Below the pieces are notes generated by a model that saw nothing but the letters and a program-made list of their open reading frames with translations, searched no databases and had not been told where the DNA came from. 64,000 nt of DNA from Bdellovibrio reynosensis. Its GTDB lineage: Bacteria > Bdellovibrionota > Bdellovibrionia > Bdellovibrionales > Bdellovibrionaceae. The position numbers and the translations under genes are program-made. The stretch spans positions 3,038,001 through 3,102,000 of the forward strand of contig NZ_CP093442.1 in assembly GCF_022814725.1 (NCBI RefSeq), written 5' to 3'. Below are positions 1-9,260 of this stretch, in pieces (position 1 is the first letter of the stretch; each line of letters starts with the position of its first letter).

Positions 1-1
1 T

Positions 2-712
2 CCGGATCTTATTGCATTCAAAGTGACTGACACAGGTATTGGTATTCCGCTTGAAAAACAAAAGCTAATTTTCGAAGCGTTCCAACAGGCCGATGGTACG
101 ACCAGCCGTAAATACGGTGGTACTGGACTTGGTTTAACAATCAGCCGGGAAATTGCGCGTCTATTAGGTGGATTGATCGAAGTTGAAAGTTCACCAGGTG
201 AAGGAAGTACATTCAGTCTTTACTTGCCAGTGAAGTACACAAATTTAGATCAATTTTCCGCTAAAGAATCAAAAGCAGAGTTGCAGTACACGTCGAAGCT
301 TCCCGAAGGAGCTGACTTTACCGGTAGAAAAATCCTCATCGTTGATGACGACGTTCGAAACGTCTTCGCACTTTCTAGCGTTCTAAAAATGCGTGGAATG
401 GAAGTGATCTTTGCTGAAAACGGCAGTCAAGGTGTGAATACGTTGATTGAAAATCCTGATACCGACCTGGTGTTGATGGATACCATGATGCCAGAAATGG
501 ATGGGTTGGAAGCAACTTCAGCTATTCGTCAATTACCAGGTTTCGAAGATCTGCCGATCATCTCTTTGACTGCTAAAGCGATGAAAGGCGATCGTGAAAA
601 ATGTCTGGCGGCGGGAGCTTCCGACTATGTCACAAAACCTGTGGATGAAGGCCATCTGTTATCAGTGATGTATAACTGGCTTAATTCTAAAGTCACATTG
701 ACTGTGAACTAG
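2..712 (+). CDS. Hybrid sensor histidine kinase, C-terminal part (HATPase + receiver)
   Basis: Only the 3' end of the gene is in the window; the frame is already open at base 2. The visible part starts inside a HATPase_c domain: the G1-type motif DTGIGIP, then the [15 protein letters not shown]2 box that binds ATP. After a linker comes a receiver domain of about 120 residues with the acidic pair in ILIVDDD, the likely phospho-acceptor Asp in [13 protein letters not shown], the Thr in SLTAKAM and the Lys in VTKPVDE. All receiver key residues are present, so phosphotransfer from an upstream H-box is expected. The next hybrid kinase begins within 10 nt and its ribosome site overlaps this stop, so the two are probably co-transcribed. 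The sensor domain and His box are outside the window, so the signal is unknown. Confidence 0.93.
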   Translation, partial: PDLIAFKVTDTGIGIPLEKQKLIFEAFQQADGTTSRKYGGTGLGLTISREIARLLGGLIEVESSPGEGSTFSLYLPVKYTNLDQFSAKESKAELQYTSKLPEGADFTGRKILIVDDDVRNVFALSSVLKMRGMEVIFAENGSQGVNTLIENPDTDLVLMDTMMPEMDGLEATSAIRQLPGFEDLPIISLTAKAMKGDREKCLAAGASDYVTKPVDEGHLLSVMYNWLNSKVTLTVN

Positions 713-720
713 GAATGTTT

Positions 721-2772
721 ATGTCTAATGTCGATGTTTTAATAGTAGACGATAGAATAGACGGCTTGATCGCACTTGAAGCCGTCTTAAATCAGCCGGA
801 TATCACGTTAGTAAAAGCTCAATCAGGGCAAGAAGCCCTAGATTTACTTGATCACTATGATTTCGGGTTGATTTTGCTTGATGTGCAAATGCCGGGCATG
901 GATGGTTTCGAAACGGCTTCAAGAATTCGTCAGCATCCCCGCTATAAACTTCGCCCGATTATCTTTGTCACTGCTATTAACAAAGATGATCAGTACATTT
1001 ACAAGGGTTACGAAGTCGGTGGTGTCGATTACATTTTTAAACCTTTTGAGCCGCAGATTTTAAGATCCAAAGTTCAGGTTTTTGCGGATCTTTATCGCAA
1101 AGCTCAACGTCTTAGAGAACAAACCGAAATCATTCGCGAAAGCGAACGTCGTGAAAGATATTTGCGCTTAACCGAACTTGAACTTGAAAGCTTAAAACGT
1201 TACCGCAATCTAGCCAATGCGATTCCCCATGTAGTATGGAGAGCAAAAGCGGATGGCGGCATGGAATACTTCAATGAATTTTGGTCTAGCTACACAGGTT
1301 TTTCGCAAGAAGCCAGCGTGGGATCAGGATGGCAGCTAGCCATGCATCACGATGATTTAAAAAACTTTCTAAAGCTTTGGCTTGGTGCCATGACTGAGGG
1401 ATGTGCGTTTGAATCGGAATGCCGAATTATCGACAAAGATGGTAACTATCGTTGGTTCTGGATTAAAGCTGTTGCCGAGCTGAACTCTGCTGGGCAAATC
1501 ATGAACTGGTTAGGTACTTGTACTGATATTCACGACCGGAAGATGACGGAAATCCGGTTGGTCACAGCAGAACGGGAAGCAAAAGCTGCCAATCGTGCGA
1601 AAACAAGTTTCCTAGCAAACATGAGCCACGAAATAAGAACTCCGATGAACGTGATCTTAGGTTTCACGGAACTGATGCTTGATAGCAATCAGACACACGA
1701 AAAGCGCACTCAATGCATTCACACGGTCCAAAGAAATGCGGGTCACCTTTTAAAAATTATCGACGAAATCTTAGATATTTCTAAAGTCGAATCAGGAATG
1801 ATGACGATAGAAAATATCGACGTTAATTTCGCGACGCTTTTATCTGATACCAATGCCTTGATGCAATTACCGGCAAAAGATCGTGGCATTGAATTAAAGT
1901 TTAATCTGCGTTCGCCAATTCCAAGGTTCATTAAATGTGATCCGACTCGTCTTCGTCAGATTATGAATAACCTGATTGGTAATGCGATTAAGTTTACTCC
2001 GCATGGAAGTGTCACTATCAGTGTGGAATGGCTTCCGGATCAGGGGCAAAACGGCCGTAGCCTTTTACACATCCACGTGATCGATACGGGTGTAGGAATC
2101 AAGCCTGAAAACGTCGAACGCTTATTTAAACCTTTTGTTCAGGAAGATGCTTCTACAACCAGAAAGTTCGGTGGAACTGGTTTGGGTCTTTCGCTTTCTC
2201 GCGAATTAGCTAGAGCATTAGGTGGCGATATTAAATTGATCGCTTCTGAGTCTGGCAAAGGCAGCCACTTCATGATTGAAATTGAAACGACTTCAACTAA
2301 AGAAGCCCCTTTCTTGGAAAATCTTGAATTCAATATTTCAAGCCGCGGCGGAAAAAGCATTAAGATGGACAACCGTCTGCACGGAATGAAAATTCTTTTG
2401 GTGGAAGACGTTGCCGACAACCAAGCCTTGATGTTGCATTTCTTAAATATCGCAGGTGCAGACGTAGAAATCGCCAGCGATGGAATTGAAGCCATCGAAA
2501 AAGCTTCATCGAATTATTACGACGTTATTTTGATGGACGTGCAGATGCCACATATCGACGGCTACGAGGCGACTCGTCAACTGCGTGATAAGGGTTATGA
2601 TGGACTGATCATTGCCTTAACGGCCCATGCTCTGCCCGAAGAAAAAGATCGCAGTATTGAAGCCGGCTGTGATGAACATATAACTAAGCCTATTCAGTTT
2701 AATGAGTTGGTGGAACTGCTTTTGGACCTGCGGTCTGAAATGAGATTTGTAGGTGAAGAGCGTGTCCACTAA
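721..2772 (+). CDS. Hybrid histidine kinase: receiver-PAS-HisKA-HATPase-receiver
   Basis: A soluble two-component kinase of about 683 residues with no membrane segment. Order: receiver 1 (about 1-120; Asp in LILLDVQMPGMDG, Lys in YIFKPFE), a charged helical linker, a PAS domain (about 165-290, ending in WLGTCTDIHDRK), HisKA with the His box FLANMSHEIRTPMN, HATPase with DTGVGI and GGTGLGLSLSRE, then receiver 2 (VILMDVQMPHIDG, THITKP-type Lys). All phosphorelay residues look intact. I chose the ATG at 721 because AGGA lies 6 nt upstream, overlapping the previous stop; the ATG at 715 is possible but badly spaced. The N-terminal receiver suggests that it responds to another kinase, plausibly the one just upstream. 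It overlaps the next gene by 20 nt. Confidence 0.93.
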   Translation: MSNVDVLIVDDRIDGLIALEAVLNQPDITLVKAQSGQEALDLLDHYDFGLILLDVQMPGMDGFETASRIRQHPRYKLRPIIFVTAINKDDQYIYKGYEVGGVDYIFKPFEPQILRSKVQVFADLYRKAQRLREQTEIIRESERRERYLRLTELELESLKRYRNLANAIPHVVWRAKADGGMEYFNEFWSSYTGFSQEASVGSGWQLAMHHDDLKNFLKLWLGAMTEGCAFESECRIIDKDGNYRWFWIKAVAELNSAGQIMNWLGTCTDIHDRKMTEIRLVTAEREAKAANRAKTSFLANMSHEIRTPMNVILGFTELMLDSNQTHEKRTQCIHTVQRNAGHLLKIIDEILDISKVESGMMTIENIDVNFATLLSDTNALMQLPAKDRGIELKFNLRSPIPRFIKCDPTRLRQIMNNLIGNAIKFTPHGSVTISVEWLPDQGQNGRSLLHIHVIDTGVGIKPENVERLFKPFVQEDASTTRKFGGTGLGLSLSRELARALGGDIKLIASESGKGSHFMIEIETTSTKEAPFLENLEFNISSRGGKSIKMDNRLHGMKILLVEDVADNQALMLHFLNIAGADVEIASDGIEAIEKASSNYYDVILMDVQMPHIDGYEATRQLRDKGYDGLIIALTAHALPEEKDRSIEAGCDEHITKPIQFNELVELLLDLRSEMRFVGEERVH

Positions 2773-3136
2773 GATTCCAGACGATGTATATGAATTTATA
2801 AAACAGAATGTTCATTCTGTGGCCCTTCTGGAGATGCTTTTGATGATGAAGCAAAACCCAGATAGGGAGTGGAGTGCGCGTGACCTTAGTAAGGAAATGC
2901 GCACTAACGTAGATTATGCAGCCTCGCAATTAGCTTTCCTGGCCTATAAAGGCTTCATTAATCCCACGGACGACGTTTGTTATAAATATCATTCTGAATC
3001 TCCATACAAGCCCATGGTTGATCAGCTCGAAGAATACTACAATCTTCACCGTCCTTCGGTGATTAACTGCATATACTCCCAACCTATTGATAGCATTCGT
3101 GGCTTTGCCGATGCCTTCAAAATTAAAAAGGACTGA
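2753..3136 (+). CDS. Small winged-helix-like protein, function unknown
   Basis: A 127-residue soluble protein translated from a GTG that overlaps the end of the hybrid kinase by 20 nt. GTG at 2762, behind AGGTGAAG, is an alternative start. The middle (about 25-75) reads like a winged helix-turn-helix: ALLEMLLMMKQNPDREWSA, then a recognition-helix-like MRTNVDYAASQLAFLAYKG and a wing. I recognise no family by name. It sits directly after two hybrid kinases and before two tiny membrane proteins with near-zero gaps, which suggests that it acts in the same signalling pathway, as a DNA-binding output or a protein-interaction module. That role is inference. Confidence 0.75.
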   Translation: MKSVSTKIPDDVYEFIKQNVHSVALLEMLLMMKQNPDREWSARDLSKEMRTNVDYAASQLAFLAYKGFINPTDDVCYKYHSESPYKPMVDQLEEYYNLHRPSVINCIYSQPIDSIRGFADAFKIKKD

Positions 3137-3139
3137 AGA

Positions 3140-3397
3140 ATGGCTTCTATCGTTTATATTTTATGCTCATTGATGAGTTTGGGATGCGCTTTTGTGCTAA
3201 TGCGCGCTTATAAAAATAATAGGACCCGCCTGCTTTTCTGGAGCAGTCTGTGTTTTGTTGGGATCGCTTGGAACAACTTCTTGTTGTCGGTGGATTATCA
3301 CATTGGTGATCTGTATGACTTGAGCCTGGTGCGCTCTCTAACAATTTTGGCAGCGACAAGTCTTCTTGTGTATGGCCTGATCGAGGAGACTATTTAA
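3140..3397 (+). CDS. Small three-helix membrane protein (DUF5985-like)
   Basis: An 85-residue protein made almost entirely of three hydrophobic segments (about 2-22, 30-50 and 62-82). The pattern LLFWSSLCFVGIAWNN followed by LSLVRSLTILAA resembles what I know as the DUF5985 family; this is from memory and unverified. It starts 3 nt after the winged-helix gene, and its stop codon overlaps the start of a second, similar membrane protein (TAATG). Such pairs may form a small membrane complex linked to the neighbouring kinases. No catalytic residues are visible. Confidence 0.75.
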   Translation: MASIVYILCSLMSLGCAFVLMRAYKNNRTRLLFWSSLCFVGIAWNNFLLSVDYHIGDLYDLSLVRSLTILAATSLLVYGLIEETI

Positions 3398-3684
3398 TGC
3401 AGATTAATCTTGTAAATCAGTTCGTTTATGGTGCTGTTATGATGAATTTCCTCATCATAAGTCTTTTCTTTGCGCGATTTTGGCTGAAAACCCGTGATAA
3501 GTTTTTTGCTCATTTTTCTGCATCATTTCTATTGTTGGCCATTGAGCGCTGTATTTTTCTTTTCATCAATGCTGAAAACGAGGCCCACACTTGGGTATTC
3601 CTCATTCGGCTAGTTGCGTTTATGGGAATTATTATGGCGGTGGTTGAAAAGAACCGGGTCAAAAAAGCCTATACACCAAGATAG
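3397..3684 (+). CDS. Small membrane protein, second of a pair (DUF5985-like)
   Basis: A 95-residue protein with three predicted membrane helices and a basic C-terminus (EKNRVKKAYTPR). FWLKTRDKFFAHFSASFLLL lines up in spacing with the FWSSLCFVG region of the preceding protein, so the two look like diverged partners. Translation is coupled to the first gene by a 1-nt TAATG overlap. The 3' end overlaps the convergent livF by 16 bp, so no terminator separates the two transcription units. Confidence 0.75.
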   Translation: MQINLVNQFVYGAVMMNFLIISLFFARFWLKTRDKFFAHFSASFLLLAIERCIFLFINAENEAHTWVFLIRLVAFMGIIMAVVEKNRVKKAYTPR

Positions 3685-4382
3685 GATTTTCTGACCTCGT
3701 CGTTGTTCAAAAGATTTTGGGCTGAGTCCTGCATAACGACTCGGCCGGTTTCCAAAACATAAGCGCGATGGGAAATTTTTAAAGCCATACGCGCGTTTTG
3801 TTCTACTAGCAAAATAGTCATACCTTCGGCATTCAGTTTTTTAATAATCTCAAAAATTTGCGCAACGATGATTGGTGCTAAGCCTAATGAAGGCTCATCC
3901 AGCAATAACAATTTCGGACGGCAGATCAGCGCACGGCTGATTGCCAGCATCTGTTGTTCGCCACCCGATAAAGTCCCTGCCATTTGGTGCAGTCGTTCTT
4001 TAAGGCGTGGGAAAAGCTGATAGCACATCTCAAAGTCCGCTTTGATTTGCGCCTTGTCTTTGCGGGAATAGGCGCCCATCTCTAGATTTTCAAGAACACT
4101 CATTTGTGGGAATACGCCGCGGCCCTCGGGGGACTGGGCGATGCCAAGGCTGACCCGTTTAAAAGTGGGAACGGAGTTTAAGTTTTCACCGGCAAAAGAA
4201 ATCTGACCAATGTTTGGAACCAAGCCAGAGATCGCTCTTAACGTCGTGGTTTTGCCAGCTCCGTTAGCGCCAATCAATGAAACGATTTCACCTTCATGAA
4301 CTGTGAAGCTGACACCTTTAAGGGCTTGAATGGCGCCGTAAAATACTTCCAGGTTTTCAACTGTTAAAAGTGGCGCACTCAT
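3669..4382 (-). CDS. livF: Branched-chain amino-acid ABC transporter ATPase LivF
   Basis: A 237-residue ATP-binding subunit that powers import of Leu/Ile/Val-type substrates. Walker A is GANGAGKTT (about 37-45), the signature is LSGGEQQM, Walker B is LLLLDEPSLGLAP, and the H-loop region reads ILLVEQNARMA, which is typical of LivF rather than LivG. The start overlaps the livG stop by 4 nt (ATGA), so translation is coupled. It is the last gene of the livKHMGF operon. The length is normal for the family. Substrate specificity within branched-chain or related amino acids cannot be read from the sequence. Confidence 0.96.
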   Translation of the reverse strand: MSAPLLTVENLEVFYGAIQALKGVSFTVHEGEIVSLIGANGAGKTTTLRAISGLVPNIGQISFAGENLNSVPTFKRVSLGIAQSPEGRGVFPQMSVLENLEMGAYSRKDKAQIKADFEMCYQLFPRLKERLHQMAGTLSGGEQQMLAISRALICRPKLLLLDEPSLGLAPIIVAQIFEIIKKLNAEGMTILLVEQNARMALKISHRAYVLETGRVVMQDSAQNLLNNDEVRKSYLGV

Positions 4383-5155
4383 GCATGCTCCTCAACACCC
4401 AGGTAAGCTTCGATTACTTTTTTAGAACCTTGCACTTGTTCTGGGGTGCCTTCTTCGATTTTCACGCCGTGATCTAACACGAAAATGTTTTCACAAATTC
4501 CCATTACAAGCTTCATATCGTGTTCGATTAAAAGAACTGTAAGTTTAAATTGTTCACGAATTTTTGCGATGGTTTCCATCAGATGGTGGGTTTCAGAGTG
4601 ATTCATTCCCGCTGCGGGTTCATCTAACAGAATAATCTTTGGATCTGTTGCTAAAGCTCTGACGATTTCAAGCTTGCGCTGTTCACCGTAAGGAAGGCTG
4701 TTTGCAGGCTTATGGGCTTTTTCTTCCAAGTGAAAGATCTTAAGTAAGTTCATGCACTTTTCTTGCAGCTCTTGTTCTGTTTTCACAAAACGCTGAGTTT
4801 GCAAGATGGAATCAACCATCATATATTTCATGTGCTGATGGCCAGCGATCAACACGTTATCTAAAACAGTCAGACCCTTAAAAAGGCGGATGTTTTGAAA
4901 AGTTCTGGCCATGCCCCGCTTTGAAATTTCATAGGGTTTTAAACCCTTCAGGGACTGGCCTTCTAAAATCACTTCGCCTTGGGTGGGTTGATAAACGCCA
5001 GTCAGCATATTGAATACTGTGGTCTTGCCTGCACCGTTTGGTCCGATAAGACCAGCAAGCTGCCCACGGTGAACTTTGAAATCCAACGCACAGACGGCTT
5101 TTAAACCGCCAAACTGCATGGTGATGGTTTTTGCCTCAAGCAGAACGTCGGACAT
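4379..5155 (-). CDS. livG: Branched-chain amino-acid ABC transporter ATPase LivG
   Basis: A 258-residue ATPase partner of LivF. Walker A is GPNGAGKTT, the signature is PYGEQRKLEI (the usual LivG form instead of LSGGQ), Walker B is ILLDEPAAGMNHSE, and the His switch is LLIEHDMKLVM. I chose the ATG at 5155 because GGAGAAA lies 5 nt upstream; a longer frame begins at 5170 without a good ribosome site. The first 20 nt overlap the end of livM, and the stop overlaps the livF start. The two ATPases drive LivH/LivM on the cytoplasmic side of the inner membrane. Confidence 0.96.
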   Translation of the reverse strand: MSDVLLEAKTITMQFGGLKAVCALDFKVHRGQLAGLIGPNGAGKTTVFNMLTGVYQPTQGEVILEGQSLKGLKPYEISKRGMARTFQNIRLFKGLTVLDNVLIAGHQHMKYMMVDSILQTQRFVKTEQELQEKCMNLLKIFHLEEKAHKPANSLPYGEQRKLEIVRALATDPKIILLDEPAAGMNHSETHHLMETIAKIREQFKLTVLLIEHDMKLVMGICENIFVLDHGVKIEEGTPEQVQGSKKVIEAYLGVEEHA

Positions 5156-6107
5156 ATTTTCTCCATACATCTGAAAGTTCCATGTCGCCGAAAAGTCCTT
5201 TAGGGCGCAAGATCATCACTAAAACCAAAGACAAAGAATAAATAATCATGCGCAAATCTACACCGGTCAGTTCCTGCAAGGGGCGAAGGGCTTCAGGCAA
5301 AATAGTAACTAAGGCGGCAGCGACGATGACTCCGGTCATGGAACCCATGCCCCCAAGAACAACCATAATCACGGCATTCACACTTTGCAGGAAGGTGAAA
5401 GAAGACGGATTGATAAAGTTCGTAAAGTGCGCAAACAAAGATCCCGCTACGCCCGCAAAAAAGCTTGATAGAACGAAAGCGCGAACTTTCATTCGTGTGG
5501 TGTTAATACCCATCGATTCAGCGGCGATTTCATCTTCGCGCACGCTTAAGAAACCGCGACCGAAAGTAGAGTGCATGACTCTCCAGATGGTGAAGAAACA
5601 AATTACGATCCAGACGCTGGCGAAAATAAATGAAAACAAGAAAGAGCCAAAGCCTGGGATATTCGCATAGCCGCGCGGTCCGCCTAGGAAATCCATATTT
5701 AATAAAGCCACGCGAATGATCTCACCAAATCCCAAAGTCACGATAGCGAGGTAATCACCTTTTAAACGTAACGACGGAAGGCCCACTAAAAAACCTGCGG
5801 CGGCGGCTAAGGCTCCTCCGCAAAGGGCGTAAATAAAGTATTCAAGGAATTGCACTGTCGGCGGCAAAATATCCCAATGGGTATTTGCATAAGCAGAAAA
5901 GTAAGCGCCGATCGCCATGAAACCGGCATGACCTAAAGAAAACTGTCCGGTGTAGCCGTTGATAAGATTTAAACTCATGGCCATTAAACAGTTCACCAAA
6001 ATAAATAAAATGATCAGCTGATAATAGGCGTCTAAGCCGATATCAAATAGAAACCCTAAAACACACAGACCCAAAAAAGACAGAAGGGGCTTTTTTAAAA
6101 AATGCAT
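5136..6107 (-). CDS. livM: Branched-chain amino-acid ABC transporter permease LivM
   Basis: A 323-residue polytopic inner-membrane protein with 8-10 hydrophobic stretches. The family-typical N-terminal block SLNLINGYTGQFSLGHAGFM is seen, followed by AAAGFLVGLPSLRLKGDYLA, and the EAA-like loop GGMGSMTGVIVAAALVT that contacts the ATPases. The start codon shares one base with the livH stop (TAATG). It forms the heterodimeric channel with LivH. The length is normal. Confidence 0.96.
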   Translation of the reverse strand: MHFLKKPLLSFLGLCVLGFLFDIGLDAYYQLIILFILVNCLMAMSLNLINGYTGQFSLGHAGFMAIGAYFSAYANTHWDILPPTVQFLEYFIYALCGGALAAAAGFLVGLPSLRLKGDYLAIVTLGFGEIIRVALLNMDFLGGPRGYANIPGFGSFLFSFIFASVWIVICFFTIWRVMHSTFGRGFLSVREDEIAAESMGINTTRMKVRAFVLSSFFAGVAGSLFAHFTNFINPSSFTFLQSVNAVIMVVLGGMGSMTGVIVAAALVTILPEALRPLQELTGVDLRMIIYSLSLVLVMILRPKGLFGDMELSDVWRKYVRRSA

Positions 6108-7009
6108 TAGACTTTCTCCACTGTGTATTTGCCTAGAAGCCCTGCGGGTTTAAAGATCAAAATAACAATCAAGATTCCGAATGCCAAAGCATCGCGGTAA
6201 GTACTGGATAAATAAGCCACGACCATTTCTTCAGACAGTCCCATGATAAGGGCACCAAGAACAGCGCCACGCACGTTACCGATGCCCCCAAGAACGGCGG
6301 CAACGAAAGCTTTTAGGCCGATCATCATGCCCATCAGTGGTTCGATCTTTGGATATTTCATCCCCACAAGAACGCTACCGATACCAGCAAGTGATGAACC
6401 CACAATGAAAGTGAAAGCGATGATACGATCTGGGTTTACGCCTAAAAGACTTGCGACAGAGGCATTGGCGCTGACCGCACGCATGGCGCGACCCAGTTTG
6501 GTGTTATAAATTAAGAACTGCAGTCCAAACATCGCAATGATGCTGACTACTAAAACGGTCACATCGAAAGATTTTAATTCAACCGGACCGATGTTGAACA
6601 AAACAAAGTCTTTCATCACATCAGGAAAAACCTTTGGATCTGCGCCAAAAACCAACTGTCCACCGAATTGCAAAAATAAACTGACACCAATGGCAGTGAT
6701 AAGAATGTTTAATTTAGGCGCGCCACGAAGCGGGCGATAGGCAAGGCGTTCAATTGCAAGTCCCAAAAGACTGCAGCTGACCATGGAAACAATAAGAAGA
6801 ATGACTAAAGTGAGGATGCCCGGATTGTTTTCGATATTCAGAAGGCGGGCAGCGAAGTAGGCGGCAAATGCGCCCACCATGTACACGTCAGAGTGGGCGA
6901 AATTGATCATTTTTAGGATTCCATACACCATCGTGTAACCAAGGGCGATCAGAGCGTAAATTGAACCAAGACTGATGCCATTGATTATATGTTGTATGAA
7001 ATCATGCAT
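6107..7009 (-). CDS. livH: Branched-chain amino-acid ABC transporter permease LivH
   Basis: A 300-residue inner-membrane permease. The N-terminus QHIINGISLGSIYALIALGY and the C-terminal loop AVLGGIGNVRGAVLGALIMG are hallmark LivH sequences. AAGGAA sits 6 nt upstream of the ATG at 7009; the ATG at 7015 directly abuts that ribosome site, so 7009 is preferred. It is separated from livK by 40 nt and coupled to livM. Together with LivM it makes the translocation pore for the substrate delivered by the LivK-type lipoprotein. Confidence 0.95.
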   Translation of the reverse strand: MHDFIQHIINGISLGSIYALIALGYTMVYGILKMINFAHSDVYMVGAFAAYFAARLLNIENNPGILTLVILLIVSMVSCSLLGLAIERLAYRPLRGAPKLNILITAIGVSLFLQFGGQLVFGADPKVFPDVMKDFVLFNIGPVELKSFDVTVLVVSIIAMFGLQFLIYNTKLGRAMRAVSANASVASLLGVNPDRIIAFTFIVGSSLAGIGSVLVGMKYPKIEPLMGMMIGLKAFVAAVLGGIGNVRGAVLGALIMGLSEEMVVAYLSSTYRDALAFGILIVILIFKPAGLLGKYTVEKV

Positions 7010-7049
7010 GCACATTTCCTTACTCCGGCGATGAAACCGGAGTTAACAG

Positions 7050-8171
7050 TTAGGGAGTAACTGTGGATACGTACTTACGGTTTTTTCCTTCAACTTGGAT
7101 AACTACAGCGCTTTTCACTGCATCGCGATTTTCGTTCAAAGAAACTTTACCCGTAACGCCCACAAAATCTTTCGTTTTTGCTAGTTCATCACGGATTGCT
7201 GGACCTGACAAGTCGGCAGCGCGTTCCATTGCTGCTACAAGGATTTTTGCAGCGTCGTATCCAAGAGCCGCCAACGCGTCTGGAGTTTCGTTGTATTTCG
7301 CTTTGAATTTTTTAATGAACTCAGTCACTGACGGATCAGAAGATTCTGTCGTGTAGTGATTAGAGTAGTAGTTACCGTTGATAGCATCTTTTCCGATTTC
7401 AGAAAGCTTGTCGCTATCCCAACCGTCGCCACCCATAAGAGGTGCTTTGATACCTAATTGTCTTGCTTGCTGAGCAATCAAACCAACTTCAGTGTAGTAA
7501 CCTGGAATATAGATACCATCTGGATTTTTAGAGCGAATTTCAGTCAATTGCGCTTTGAAATCGATGTCACCTGCTTGGTAGCTGATGTCAGTCACGATTT
7601 CGCCACCGCGTTTTTTGAACTCATCTCTGAATACGTCTGCAAGACCTACAGAGTAGTCATTTTTCACGTCACGCAAAATCGCTACTTTTTTAAGCTTCAA
7701 AGTTTCATTGGCAAATTTCGCCATCACAAAACCTTGGAATGGATCGATAAAGCAAATACGGAAAACATAGTCGCCCGCTTTTGTTACATCTGGATTCGTG
7801 GAAGCCGGTGAAACAAATGGAACTTTGTGAGTTTGTGCAATCGGAGCTGCTGCTTTAGAGCGACCTGAAGCTACGCCACCGATGATCGCTACAACTTTAT
7901 TTTGCGTGATCAAGCGAGTCGTTGCTGCTGCTGCTTCTTCGTTTTTACCTTGGTCATCAAGAGTCACTAGGCTGATTTTTTTACCTTTAACTCCGCCAGC
8001 CGCATTGATTTCATCTAGGGCCAAACGTACACCCTTGTTTGAACTCAATCCGAAAGTGGCATCACTTCCAGTTAAAGAATCGTACTCACCGATAACAATT
8101 TCATTTTGTTTTTTTGTGCAACCACTGACAAGTGGTAAAACAAGGACAAGCGCTAGGAGAAGGCGTTTCAT
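7050..8171 (-). CDS. livK: Branched-chain amino-acid ABC transporter substrate-binding lipoprotein
   Basis: A 373-residue periplasmic binding protein of the LivJ/LivK (Peripla_BP_6) fold. The first 18 residues form a lipoprotein signal ending in the lipobox LVSGC, so the protein is probably anchored to a membrane rather than free. Family features: NEIVIGEYDSLTGSDATFG near the N-terminus, GGVASGRSKAAAPIA around the ligand site, and FVSPASTNPDVT. It is the first gene of the operon and has AGAGG upstream of the ATG. In Gram-negative bacteria these proteins are often soluble, so lipidation is a small oddity. Ligand identity is not readable. Confidence 0.95.
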   Translation of the reverse strand: MKRLLLALVLVLPLVSGCTKKQNEIVIGEYDSLTGSDATFGLSSNKGVRLALDEINAAGGVKGKKISLVTLDDQGKNEEAAAATTRLITQNKVVAIIGGVASGRSKAAAPIAQTHKVPFVSPASTNPDVTKAGDYVFRICFIDPFQGFVMAKFANETLKLKKVAILRDVKNDYSVGLADVFRDEFKKRGGEIVTDISYQAGDIDFKAQLTEIRSKNPDGIYIPGYYTEVGLIAQQARQLGIKAPLMGGDGWDSDKLSEIGKDAINGNYYSNHYTTESSDPSVTEFIKKFKAKYNETPDALAALGYDAAKILVAAMERAADLSGPAIRDELAKTKDFVGVTGKVSLNENRDAVKSAVVIQVEGKNRKYVSTVTP

Positions 8172-8256
8172 TAGGACCTCTTTTCTTCATGCTAATTAGG
8201 ATAACCTATATTCTGCGAAGAAAAAAAGAGGTCAAGATAAAAAAGGAATTCTCGAA

Positions 8257-9246
8257 TTAAGTTGCGAGAATGTTCGCTAGAGAAATCAAATCCAGTTGTG
8301 CTTTTTTCTCATGTTTAGTGACGAGATCAAGTGGCACTTGAATCAATCTTTCTCCTTCAGTGCCGATCATAATATCGCAGTAACCTTTTAAAAGAGCATC
8401 CACCGCGGCCGCACCCATGCGACTTGCTAAAATGCGATCGGCTGCTGTTGGCGATCCACCACGTTGTTGATGTCCCAAGATAGAAACCTTCGCATCAATA
8501 CCCGATTTTTTTCGGATTGCTTCTGCAAGGTCGTACGCTCGACCAGGCTTTTGTCCTTCGGCAGTGATGATAATACTGCTGGTTTTCCCTCTGGATTTTG
8601 CTTCTTTGATTCGATCAAGAGCTTTATCAACAGTGGTGTTACCTTCTGGCGCAAAGATTTCTTCGGCACCACCAGCAAGGCCCACGTGCGAGGCGATGAA
8701 ACCAGAATTTCGGCCCATCACTTCAATGATGAAAAGTCTATCATGGGAAGCAGCGGTATCGCGAATTCTATCAATCGCTTCAAGTGCTGTGTTTACTGCC
8801 GTATCAAAGCCGATGGTTTTATCACTGCCATAAATATCGTTGTCGATAGTGCCTGGAACACCAACGCATGGGATTTGATGTTCTTCCCAAAGTGCGTGGG
8901 CACCGCGGAAAGATCCGTCACCACCGATGCACACAAGTGCATCAATGCCGAAAGCTTTTAAATGTTGGGCGGCTTTTACGCGGCCTTCAGGTTTCATGAA
9001 CTCAGTCGAGCGACCTGTTTTTAAAACTGTACCACCACGTTGAATGATGTTGGCCATATCACGCAGTTGCAGGCGTTCGATTTTATTGTCCATCATACCG
9101 ACATAGCCGTTATGAATTCCGTAAACTTCAAGATTTTGCGCAATACCCACACGCACGACGGCGCGAATTGCTGCGTTCATTCCAGGAGCATCGCCACCGC
9201 TGGTGTAGACGCCGATTTTAGTAACTTTTTGAGAAAATTGAGCCAT
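8257..9246 (-). CDS. pfkA: 6-phosphofructokinase
   Basis: A 329-residue glycolytic enzyme that phosphorylates fructose 6-phosphate. The N-terminus has YTSGGDAPGMNA, the nucleotide site is CIGGDGSFRGA (the Gly after GGD is the ATP-type signature; PPi-type enzymes usually carry Asp there), the catalytic loop is GTIDNDI, and the substrate residues are in EVMGRNSGFIA. The length fits the bacterial ATP-dependent enzyme. No strong ribosome site is seen before the ATG, but a perfect 12-bp inverted repeat lies 15-50 nt upstream and may regulate expression. It is monocistronic as far as can be seen, with livK 85 nt downstream in the same direction. Confidence 0.95.
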   Translation of the reverse strand: MAQFSQKVTKIGVYTSGGDAPGMNAAIRAVVRVGIAQNLEVYGIHNGYVGMMDNKIERLQLRDMANIIQRGGTVLKTGRSTEFMKPEGRVKAAQHLKAFGIDALVCIGGDGSFRGAHALWEEHQIPCVGVPGTIDNDIYGSDKTIGFDTAVNTALEAIDRIRDTAASHDRLFIIEVMGRNSGFIASHVGLAGGAEEIFAPEGNTTVDKALDRIKEAKSRGKTSSIIITAEGQKPGRAYDLAEAIRKKSGIDAKVSILGHQQRGGSPTAADRILASRMGAAAVDALLKGYCDIMIGTEGERLIQVPLDLVTKHEKKAQLDLISLANILAT

Positions 9247-9260
9247 AGATCAACGCTAGC

